NCBI RefSeq assembly: GCF_030463565.1
Contig: NC_134661.1
Coordinates: forward strand, 6,410,542 to 6,474,541
Length of the DNA stretch: 64,000 nt
From: Pelecanus crispus
Taxonomy: Eukaryota > Chordata > Aves > Pelecaniformes > Pelecanidae
Reading direction: 5' to 3'
Shown here piece by piece: positions 1 to 9,633 of the stretch (the stretch's first letter is position 1; each line of letters begins with the position of its first letter). The notes under the pieces were generated by a model. That model ran no database searches and was not told the DNA's origin. It saw only the letters and a list, made by a program, of their open reading frames with translations. The translations under genes were made by a program, and so were the position numbers.

Positions 1-129
1 TGCTCCGCTCGGGCGTGGCCTGGGCCTCTGCGGGCCACCCCGGTGCTTTGTCGGCCCCTTCACGGACCCTCTGCGCAGGGCCCAGGGAGCTGCCGGCACC
101 CGCGGCGAGGCCAGGAGCTGTAGCGCTGG
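1..129. other. GC-rich left edge before the minisatellite
   Basis: GC-rich, CpG-containing sequence with no repeat structure, running directly into the first minisatellite unit. By gene order the promoter side of CFAP68 or FDXACB1 could lie near here, but no exon or splice signal is recognisable. Confidence 0.4.
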
Positions 130-3042
130 GCCGCTGCAGTCCCGGGGCCAAGCGTTACAGCTTGAGAGAGAAGAGCCACGGTGGCCGCTGCAGTCCCGGG
201 GCCAAGCGTTAACAGCTTAAGGGAGAAGAGCCACGGTGGCCGCTGCAGTCCCGGGGCCAAGCGTTAACAGCTTAAGGGAGAAGAGCCACGGTGGCCGCTG
301 CAGTCCCGGGCCCGCGCGTTAACAGCTTAAGGGAGAAGAGCCACGGTGGCCGCTGCAGTCCCGGGCCCGCGCGTTACAGCTTGAGAGAGAAGAGCCACGG
401 TGGCCGCTGCAGTCCCGGGCCCGCGCGTTACAGCTTGAGGGAGAAGAGCCACGGTGGCCGCTGCAGTCCCGGGCCCGCGCGTTACAGCTTGAGAGAGAAG
501 AGCCACGGTGGCCGCTGCAGTCCCGGGCCCGCGCGTTAACAGCTTAAGGGAGAAGAGCCACGGTGGCCGCTGCAGTCCCGGGCCCGCGCGTTACAGCTTG
601 AGAGAGAAGAGCCACGGTGGCCGCTGCAGTCCCGGGCCCGCGCGTTACAGCTTGAGAGAGAAGAGCCACGGTGGCCACTGCAGTCCCGGGGCCGCGCGTT
701 AACAGCTTGAGGGAGAAGAGCCACGGTGGCCGCTGCAGTCCCGGGCCCGCGCGTTACAGCTTGAGAGCGAAGAGCCACGGTGGCCGCTGCAGTCCCGGGG
801 CCGCGCGTTACAGCTTGAGAGAGAAGAGCCACGGTGGCCGCTGCAGTCCCGGGCCCGCGCGTTACAGCTTGAGGGAGAAGAGCCACGGTGGCCGCTGCAG
901 TCCCGGGGCCGCGCGTTAACAGCTTAAGGGAGAAGAGCCATGGTGGCCGCTGCAGTCCCGGGGCCGCGCGTTACAGCTTGAGAGCGAAGAGCCACGGTGG
1001 CCGCTGCAGTCCCGGGGCCACGCGTTACAGCTTGAGGGAGAAGAGCCACGGTGGCCGCTGCAGTCCCGGGTCCGCGCGTTACAGCTTGAGAGCGAAGAGC
1101 CATGGTGGCCGCTGCAGTCCCGGGGCCGCGCGTTACAGCTTGAGGGAGAAGACACTTGCTGGCCGCTGCAGTCCCGGGCCCGCGCGTTACAGCTTGAGAG
1201 CGAAGAGCCACGGTGGCCGCTGCAGTCCCGGGCCCGCGCGTTACAGCTTGAGAGAGAAGAGCCACGGTGGCCGCTGCAGTCCCGGGCCCGCGCGTTAACA
1301 GCTTGAGGGAGAAGAGCCATGGTGGCCGCTGCAGTCCCGGGCCCGCGCGTTACAGCTTGAGAGCGAAGAGCCACGGTGGCCGCTGCAGTCCCGGGGCCGC
1401 GCGTTACAGCTTGAGAGAGAAGAGCCACGGTGGCCGCTGCAGTCCCGGGCCCGCGCGTTACAGCTTGAGGGAGAAGAGCCACGGTGGCCGCTGCAGTCCC
1501 GGGGCCGCGCGTTACAGCTTGAGAGAGAAGAGCCACGGTGGCCGCTGCAGTCCCGGGGCCGCGCGTTACAGCTTGAGAGAGAAGAGCCACGGTGGCCGCT
1601 GCAGTCCCGGGGCCGCGCGTTACAGCTTGAGAGAGAAGAGCCACGGTGGCCGCTGCAGTCCCGGGCCCGCGCGTTACAGCTTGAGAGCAAAGAGCCACGG
1701 TGGCCGCTGCAGTCCCGGGCCCGCGCGTTACAGCTTGAGAGCGAAGAGCCACGGTGGCCGCTGCAGTCCCGGGCCCGCGCGTTACAGCTTGAGAGCGAAG
1801 AGCCACGGTGGCCGCTGCAGTCCCGGGGCCGCGTGTTACAGCTTGAGAGCGAAGAGCCACGGTGGCCGCTGCAGTCCCGGGCCCGCGCGTTACAGCTTGA
1901 GGGAGAAGAGCCACGGTGGCCGCTGCAGTCCCGGGCCCGCGCGTTACAGCTTGAGAGAGAAGAGCCACGGTGGCCGCTGCAGTCCCGGGCCCGCGCGTTA
2001 CAGCTTGAGAGAGAAGAGCCACGGTGGCCGCTGCAGTCCCGGGCCCGCGCGTTACAGCTTGAGAGAGAAGAGCCACGGTGGCCGCTGCAGTCCCGGGCCC
2101 GCGCGTTACAGCTTGAGAGAGAAGAGCCACGGTGGCCGCTGCAGTCCCGGGGCCAAGCGTTACAGCTTGAGGGAGAAGAGCCACAGTGGCCGCTGCAGTC
2201 CCGGGGCCAAGCGTTACAGCTTGAGAGCGAAGAGCCACAGTGGCCGCTGCAGTCCCGGGGCCGCGCGTTACAGCTTGAGGGAGAAGAGCCACGGTGGCCG
2301 CTGCAGTCCCGGGCCCGCGCGTTACAGCTTGAGGGAGAAGAGCCACGGTGGCCGCTGCAGTCCCGGGCCCGCGCGTTACAGCTTGAGGGAGAAGAGCCAC
2401 GGTGGCCGCTGCAGTCCCGGGCCCGCGCGTTACAGCTTGAGGGAGAAGAGCCACGGTGGCCGCTGCAGTCCCGGGCCCGCGCGTTACAGCTTGAGGGAGA
2501 AGAGCCACGGTGGCCGCTGCAGTTCCGGGCCCGCGCGTTACAGCTTGAGGGAGAAGAGCCACGGTGGCCGCTGCAGTCCCGGGCCCGCGTGTTACAGCTT
2601 GAGGGAGAAGAGCCACGGTGGCCGCTGCAGTCCCGGGCCCGCGCGTTACAGCTTGAGAGCGAAGAGCCATGGTGGCCGCTGCAGTCCCGGGCCCGCGCGT
2701 TACAGCTTGAGGGAGAAGAGCCATGGTGGCCGCTGCAGTCCTGGGCCCGCGCGTTACAGCTTGAGAGAGAAGACACTTGCTGGCCGCTGCAGTCCCGGGG
2801 CCGCGCGTTACAGCTTGAGAGAGAAGAGCCATGGTGGCCGCTGCAGTCCCGGGCCCGCGCGTTACAGCTTGAGAGCGAAGAGCCACGGTGGCCGCTGCAG
2901 TCCCGGGGCCAAGCGTTACAGCTTGAGAGAGAAGAGCCACAGTGGCCGCTGCAGTCCCGGGCCCGCGCGTTACAGCTTGAGAGTGAAGAGCCATGGTGGC
3001 CGCTGCAGTCCCGGGCCCGCGCGTTACAGCTTGAGAGAGAAT
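130..3042. repeat. GC-rich minisatellite, 54-bp unit, about 54 copies
   Basis: Head-to-tail units of 54 bp, each carrying GTTACAGCTTGAG, GAAGAGCC, the near-palindrome GCCACGGTGGC, CTGCAG and CCCGGG. Length divided by period gives about 54 copies. Copies differ at a few fixed sites: AGAGAGAAG, AGAGCGAAG or AGGGAGAAG; CCACGG or CCATGG; GGGCCCGCGCG, GGGGCCGCGCG or GGGGCCAAGCG. Several units in the first 1.3 kb are 55 bp because GTTACAG reads GTTAACAG. A rare variant with GACACTTGCTGG occurs twice, near 1151 and 2772. Because 54 is a multiple of three, four of the six frames stay open for hundreds of codons; nothing suggests that these are proteins. The array ends where a unit runs into unique sequence at about 3042. 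Confidence 0.97.
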
Positions 3043-3614
3043 AGCGATGCTTTACGGTTGCCTGTTCTATTTGTGTGCCCTCAGCTGTTGCACAGGGCAA
3101 GGACAGCGTTTCAGGAGACACAGGGGTAATGGCAGTGGAAGGCTTAAAATCGGCAAAGGCAAGCTCCAACAGATCTAGTGCCTGCAGTTGATGAGGCCTG
3201 GGCCTGGCTCAGGCGTTAGGTTCCTGTGGCCTTTGGTAAATCACTTCGTCTATGTCAAAGGGTGAGTAAGTTACTCTGAGAGGCAAGGTGAAGCTGAGAA
3301 ACCAGTATCACAGTTTAAGAAAACAGATACTTAGCATACCATCTCCCCCTGCTGCCCGTGGAAAAAAAAAAAAAAAAACAAACCAAAAAAACCCACAAAC
3401 CACCACAATGAAAAAAGAAAGCTTTTTGGCATCAAGAAGGAACACAGTTCTCTGATGCCCTGTGTCACATGTGGAAGTGTAGGAGATCCCTCTCCAGTCA
3501 CCAGGGGGTGGAAGGGACAACATTCCATGTCATGTTACCTGCTGTTGAGATCCAAGCTGATCCTAGGGAGTTGTTGATTTCTATTGCGAGATCATGTCCA
3601 AGATCTGTTTGTAG
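3043..3614. other. Intergenic or intronic sequence with an A-rich tract
   Basis: Unique sequence between the minisatellite and the first recognisable CFAP68 remnant. It holds a 17-base A run at 3362-3378 followed by A/C-rich sequence. CFAP68 exon 1 would be expected here or further left, but I could not identify it. Confidence 0.5.
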
Positions 3615-4862
3615 AACTCCCTTCATGGCTCCTTAATGCATGCTACTGGCCATGGGGAACTGTGGATGGACCAGGACAGCACTTCTAAGTTTTCCCCGTT
3701 TGGCTGGAGGTGCACCACCAATGAAAATGATTACTGAACAAAAAACCTTATGGGGAACTGGAATGAATAGTGATACGATATCCAGAGAACTGTGCAGCCC
3801 AAGCCGCTTCCTTCCCAAGGATGTCCTTGTGCTTTTCCTTATTGTGGATACAGCAAATCTCAGTTGAGATGATCACTGGTCACATAATTTGTCATGCATA
3901 CAGGTCATTATCCTTTCCAGCCCCAGCTATGAATACATCAGAGGTAAGCCTCCCATGAGTAGCTTCCCTTTCTGCAGCCCTGCTCCTAGTCTTTTCTACT
4001 GTTTTTTAAAAATGCAGAAAGGCAACAGTCAGCACCCTTTTCTCTGATGAGTGCCCTACAACAGTCTCACTACAGGAATAAAGATGTGAGGAATGCTTTT
4101 TTGTTTAAACTCGGTCTTACTCCTTGTAACAGTGGCCCCAGTACAGCTCTCTTTCCTTTGCTGTTCAGATGGTGAATCAAAAGTCATCAGCAAAGCTTTG
4201 TGATCTTAGGTTAGACTGATTTGAAAGTAGTGCAATTTCAGATACTTTGGTCTTCCTGTAAGATATAAAATGTTAAAGTTTTTTACTTATATTTAGCCAT
4301 GCTAAATGTGAGTTTTTCTTTTCAGTATACTCACTGCTTTGAAACAACATACTCTTCAGATTACAACAAGGGAAAGCATCAGTGAATGAAAAGTATGTGG
4401 ACAGAACTGAAACATAGTCTGTTGGATCTGTGGTGTAGCTAAAGAGGAGCTTCTGAATGACATTTGTGCTTAGAGATGACAGAATTGTTTTCTGTGCTTT
4501 TCTCATTGTTGAGTTGTGCTCCTGTGCCACCACAGAACAGGTATTTCGAGTCATTCAGGGAGTGGTATTTGCATTTCAAGTGTTCTTGTCTAGGTAACCT
4601 CATCACATTTATCCCCAAGGAGCTTTCACTCAAAATTCCCATTACTTGCTCCTGAGTTTGAGCCTAACAAACCCTGCTCTATAGAAAAGCTTTCCCTCAG
4701 TTGCACTTTCTGGATATGTTCTTACTATTTTGCACTTAGTTCCTCAAGTTTTTTTGTGTTTATTCTTTTAGGATTTGAACAAGAACCTCATTGGTCCATT
4801 CAACCAAACTGCTTAGTCTTGCTACACAATAGACTACAGGCCTCCATATGGCAGCATTTTCT
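3615..4862 (+). pseudogene. CFAP68: CFAP68 (C11orf1) decayed gene remnant
   Basis: CFAP68 is a small protein of ciliary axonemes (a microtubule inner protein) and is the expected left neighbour of CRYAB. After a possible acceptor ending at 3614, one plus-strand frame to 3818 reads NSLHGSLMHATGHGELW, then SKFSPFGWRCTTNENDY, then NLMGNW and VQPKPLPSQ. This follows the remembered human protein (GSLVNADGHGEVW, SKFFQYGWRCTTNENTY, TLMGNW, VQPKPLPSQ). In-frame stops interrupt this conserved core: TGA at 3735 and TAG-TGA at 3768-3773. A second piece from about 3904 begins GHY and needs a frame change to continue with SYEYIRGKPPMSS. A third begins after a good acceptor at 4771 with FEQEPHW (human FKREPHW) and then loses the frame. 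Three stops in one exon argue against sequencing error. The match is from memory, so the family call is firm for the first piece and tentative for the others. Confidence 0.78.
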
Positions 4863-6187
4863 TTGCCTGTGTCCAACACTCAGAGAAGGAACAAGAAAGA
4901 TGCAGGAAAAGCAACAGAGATGGAGAGAATCTGAAGACTTTGCCTTCAGAAAAACAGGAGGCCTGTCTGCTAGCAGTGCTACAAGGATGTCCTTCAAGCA
5001 AAAAGACCTGTCACACATTAAAGCCAAATGTAGCATCATGTGAAAAAGGTTCTTCCTGCTTTCTAAGCTGTATTGTTTGTAACCTATGTGTGTTTCTGTC
5101 ATTTGTTTTGTGTGCAGAGGGGACTGCAAGTCACCAGTCACCCTGCACCTTTTCAGTCAGGCCCAACTAACACCTTAACTGCAAGAGCTTATTAGAACCA
5201 GCTAATAGGAAACACTAGACTAGGTGGGATTTGGGGTATTTGACAATGACCCCACATCACTGAGTGTTCATTTTGTTTTTCTTGCTTAAAGCCATGGAAG
5301 AAGGATGCCTTCTCAGTTCATTTGAGATTTAAACTGATCCCTTCTAATATGACTTTTGTCTTAGCAGCTATAAGTAACATAGAAAGTAGGTCAGGTCATA
5401 ACTGAGTCTGATGACCTGTGCAACAGATCTATGGCATTCTGTCCTTTTTGGAGATGAATTTTAGAAATTCAGTTCCAGTAATACAGCCTTTCCTTTATGT
5501 TCATATCCCTTTGAAGAGAGGTGCTAAGCAGATGATGACACCTGAGAAGGATTTAATAGTGTTTTGTACTACTCAACAATGTTAGCATAAATCAGATTAA
5601 TACTGTAGACGTCAGATCCTGTTCATTATTTGAAGGGCACTGACAACATAGTTTCAAAGTGAAGTGATTTGCACCATGAGAGCAGGACACTTTTTTCCTT
5701 TCTGGTTATACTCGTGTTTACTGCAGCTCTGCAGTTTTCATCTGTAACTGCTCTGAATTGGTTGCAGCATTTGGATGCTTCTTCTTGAGTCATTCTAGAG
5801 ATTTAAGATACAGTTGTCTTCCATTCAGTTGTTATCTAATACCCACACTTCAAATGGGTTTCGAGTGTCATGAAGTTGTTTTACCAGTCTAATCACTTGA
5901 GAAACTTTTCTGTTGCTTCTGAACCAGTCTGAAATCCTCTGGCAACAATGAAGGAAAAGGCTTACGCAATTAGATGTTTGCAAAACATTAGTGTACACAA
6001 AGTGAAACTAGCAAAGTGTTTCTGAACACCAAGATGAGCTCTCCTGGACACACCTGCCACTCAAGCTCTAAGCAAGAATGATGCCAGGTATGTTTCCCTG
6101 CACAGCAACCTTACACAGCTTTCTTGACCCAACACTTCCCTTGTCCTTGGTGCTCAAACCAAAAAAATACAAACTGCTTATTCATGT
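4863..6187. other. Intergenic sequence between CFAP68 remnant and CRYAB
   Basis: AT-moderate unique sequence without a supported exon, RNA gene or repeat. It separates two genes that converge here (CFAP68 plus, CRYAB minus). Confidence 0.5.
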
Positions 6188-6193
6188 TTTATT
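6188..6193 (-). promoter_or_regulatory. CRYAB: CRYAB polyadenylation signal
   Basis: AATAAA on the minus strand, about 110 bases past the CRYAB stop codon. This gives a short 3' untranslated region. Confidence 0.75.
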
Positions 6194-6301
6194 TGTTAGT
6201 AAACTTACTCAGCATAAATAATAAGAGTAGCCATTCAGTATAGATGGTATCTGATGAAAAGTGCTCTTGAATGGCCCCCCACAGTGACTTTAAGTAGCAG
6301 C

Positions 6302-9300
6302 CTACTTCCTTTGGGCTCCTGCAATGGCAGGCTTCTCTTCACGGGTGATAGGGATAGTGCGCTCAGGGACGTCACTTTGTTTCCTCGGTGCGCTCACCGT
6401 CAGGACGCCATCCAGAGAGAGTGATGAGGTTATGGTCAGAGGGTCCACATCATCTGGAATCCTGTATTTCCTGTTGAACTCCCTGGCAATAAAGCCATGC
6501 TCATCCTTCAAAAGGAGAAGAGAAGGAACAGCCCTGATTAGAAATGTTCACTCAGTTCCACCTAAACTATGGGCCCTTTGCATGAAGTCTGAGATCAGGA
6601 AGCTCCAGCACTCAAAGGAAAACTTTTCAGAAAGTTAAAAGAGTTTTTATTATGAGATGCCCTTTTTAAAGAGCCAGGACTGGCTGAAGTGAGACACTGC
6701 CCTGTCTAGGCTGCAGGTGCCTGCAGGTACAGGAGGAGGCTTTATGTTCCGGCTCTTGTGCCAGCCAGAGACTGGCTTCATTGCACAGTGGTGTGCTGTC
6801 ATGCCTAAGATGCAGGAGCTAGACCTACATGCAGTGCCAGCCATGCCTGTTCCTGAGGGTGTCCAGAGCTCTAGTAATACACAGCTTCCTAGTGAGCTGA
6901 TCTCTGCTATAGTGCTTGATTATTTTCTTAGCCAAAAAAATTTGCAGAAGCTATGTCAGGATTACAGGCTTCCACCAGCTACAAGTAAGGCTGTATTTCC
7001 TGACTGACAGATTTGTGCTTCCAGATGCTCTTAGAGCTGACAATTCCAGTGGCATAGCTACTTTGTCATGTGGATTCGTTTCCTTCTGGCAAGGAGGTGG
7101 GGGTAGGAGGGAGATGGGGACTGGCAAACCCTGTTACGTACAGCTTTGGATATGGCTTTTGACTTCTGTCTGCCCAATTGCCACACAGGTCTCCAAAGCC
7201 ATCAACCAGTGGGATGACTGACAGCAGAACACAGCCTTTAAGGATTACAAGCTGATAGATGGACCTTTTTCAGGAAAAGGTAGCCTCATGGTAACGGCAC
7301 AGGGCTGTTTCGGCCTGATTCATTATATGGTTTAATTATTGCCATTTGTTGTTAGCTTATTGAATGCCTCCCTGCATTCCTGACCTCTTCCCAGAAAGAG
7401 GGAGGCCCAGAAATGCCCATTTCAAAGATGATTTTTCAGTTCAGTTCAGAGTTCATCAGCAATAAATCTCTACCCTGTTGCTGCCCCATCTGGGATCAGC
7501 AGGGGAGGTTGCACGGAGCATCTTCCATTAGGATTGGTGATAAAAAACATTAGAAGTATTTGAGATGAGCACATGAGAGGATTGTTTTGCAGTCTCCTTG
7601 TTTAACCATAGATGAGGAAGTTCACACTGACTCTATCAGTCGCACAGTTAAAGTAGAAGTACCTGGCGCTCCTCGTGTTTCCCATGAATTTCTACCATGT
7701 CCCCAAGCACCTTCACTTTTAGCTCCTCAGGGGAGAAGTGCTTCACATCAAGATTTACAGAAAATTTGTCCTTCTCCAGTCGCATCTGCAAAACAAGGAG
7801 GTCTCTTCAGAAAAAAGCAGGTGAGGGTTTCAGCTTAAAAAGGCTCTCAGAATATAGCAGTTCAAGACTCAAACTGGTATTACACATGGCACTGTCTGAC
7901 CTTCATTTGATCCTGGGATTCTGATCTGGGTGGCTTTATCCCTTGCTGGCCTGTTACATTCATGCCCATCACTACAGAATCGAAAATGTGAAGGCTTTCT
8001 CTTGATCACATGGGATAAATGTTTTCCTTGTGAGTGAGGAAGAGATTCTCTTAATCTGAATTTGTTAAAACTGACTCTTTAGTTGGCATACAGGTTTCAC
8101 ATCCAATTCTTTTTACAGAATGTCTGGAGGTTTCCAGTTTCTGTGACTGCATTTTGCAAAGTCTTTCAAGCAAAAGAAACCCTGACTGTGCAGCTGACTG
8201 CAGCTCACCTGCAGGCTTGCAGGCTTTCCCCTGCATTGTCACTCTTTAGTAACCAAAATAGTGTGTCACTGGTGAGTAGTACTGCCTCACTGCTTACCTC
8301 TGTTATCTGAGCAGCAGGACTTCTGCCGAAACTGAGTCACCTGCTGCTAATCTCACCTCCTTCCCTTCCATTTTGCACTTTATTGCCTCTACCAAATACT
8401 GCTTTTTGCTGCTTCCTGAGGTTGAATTTTCATTTTCTGCCTGTCTTGGACATGTTTTGAGACTTTGCTATATGAGCTGGCTGTCTCTGTCTTCCTGCTG
8501 CATTCATGGTCAGCAAGCATGTGGGCCTCTTGGAGCTCTGCTCTGGGATGTGGAGGCAGTCTCTGTGCCAGCTCTAGGCTTACTGGTTTCTACAGTTTGA
8601 CCTGGGAGTCTAAGCACTTCCTCCTCCTTCTAGATTATTTGTGAAGGTTTCCCCGCTGATTTAGTCAGTCATTGTTATCTGTGGTGCTTATTATGGCTGC
8701 TTCAGTGGACAGCCAGATCCCGGTCACTAAATCAAGGGAAACATTATGCAAAGATTAAAAAAAATACTTTCACTCCTCTAGCTTAGAATAGCTCTACAAG
8801 TTACTTGCAAATAGAACAGTTGACTCGCAGAACAGGCAAGGTCAGTTGAACTGTGTGCCTCTTGGCTCAGCCCCTGAAGCAAGCAGATGGCTACTTCAAG
8901 ATCCTTTGGGTCCTGTATCTTAAAATGTTGCTCTCCTCAGCAGTGGCTCTTTAAAATAGGCCCCTTTTTCCTCAGCAATACTGAGCTCCCACGCTGCCTG
9001 ACATGAGGATCCCCCTATCCCTGCCCACTACCCCGTGCTGTTTGCTTCTCAGGAGGGAGTGGGGTTGAACGTTTTGCAGAGCAGATGGGGAAATTAGGCT
9101 TCCTCCTTTCTTCCATCAGCTCTTACAGTCATTTCCCGCACACACTCAGCTCAGCTTGCCTCTGTTCCCAACACTATGGCAATACTTGCTCTAAGTCACA
9201 AATGAAGGAGCAGAGGCACAAACATAGCACCCTTTTCCCCAGCCTTTTCCTAATAACCACCTACAAGCAGCTTCCAAGCTCTCAGCTCTCATGGGTCTCC

Positions 9301-9561
9301 AGCTCCAGACCCATCAGGATGTGCACACAGCGATAACAAAGAGCATTAAGAAGGGAAGATTACCTCAGAGAGTCCCGTCTCCAGCCAACTGGGCATCCGA
9401 AGAATGGGGGATCTCATCAGGAAGGGACTGAGGCTGGGGGAAGCAGGGAGCAGCTCTGACTCCTGCAGGTGCTCTCCAAAAATCTGGTCAAAGATACGAC
9501 TCGGTGCCAACCAAGATAACAGGGGTCTGCGGATCAGGGGGTTATGAATGGTGATATCCAT
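6302..9561 (-). CDS. CRYAB: Alpha-crystallin B chain (HSPB5), three exons
   Basis: Small heat-shock protein that holds unfolding proteins in lens, heart and skeletal muscle, forming large oligomers in the cytosol. Coding exons on the minus strand are 9561-9364 (66 codons), 7785-7663 (41 codons) and 6505-6302 (67 codons plus stop); all introns are GT-AG and in phase 0. The 174-residue product begins [13 protein letters not shown]. Its alpha-crystallin domain runs from about residue 67 ([17 protein letters not shown]) to 148. The disease-linked Arg of human R120 is R119 here, in FNRKYRIP. The IPI oligomer motif is at 158-160 and the tail is basic. Human phospho-site S45 is kept and S19 is Ala. 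Residue 125 is Asp (RIPDDVDPL) where human and, as I recall, chicken have Ala. An upstream in-frame ATG at 9591 lies between the TATA box and this start; the family start at 9561 is used. Confidence 0.98.
6506..7662 (-). other. CRYAB: CRYAB intron 2
   Basis: Intron between exons 2 and 3, GT at 7662-7661 and AG at 6507-6506 on the minus strand. No other feature was recognised. Confidence 0.9.
7786..9363 (-). other. CRYAB: CRYAB intron 1
   Basis: Intron between exons 1 and 2, GT at 9363-9362 and AG at 7787-7786 on the minus strand. Nothing else was recognised inside. Confidence 0.9.
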
Positions 9562-9627
9562 TGGAGTGCGCTGGAGGAGCCTGGCAAACAACTGTGCTGC
9601 AGTGCTGTGCCGGGAGCTGGGGACAGC

Positions 9628-9633
9628 TTTATA
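9628..9633 (-). promoter_or_regulatory. CRYAB: CRYAB TATA box
   Basis: TATAAA on the minus strand in the context GGATATAAAGC, 67 bases upstream of the CRYAB ATG. This fits a 5' untranslated region of roughly 40 bases, as expected for this TATA-driven gene. Confidence 0.75.

Noticed and set aside
130-3042. CRISPR-like regularly spaced repeat
   Set aside because: Units are contiguous with no unique spacers, and the window is vertebrate DNA.
916-3169. Repetitive open frames of 400-690 codons on both strands
   Set aside because: They are produced by a tandem repeat whose period is a multiple of three. Four frames are open at once, and no splice, start or composition evidence supports coding.
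1-3614. FDXACB1 or ALG9 exons expected to the left by synteny
   Set aside because: No recognisable exon of either gene was found. They probably lie outside the window.
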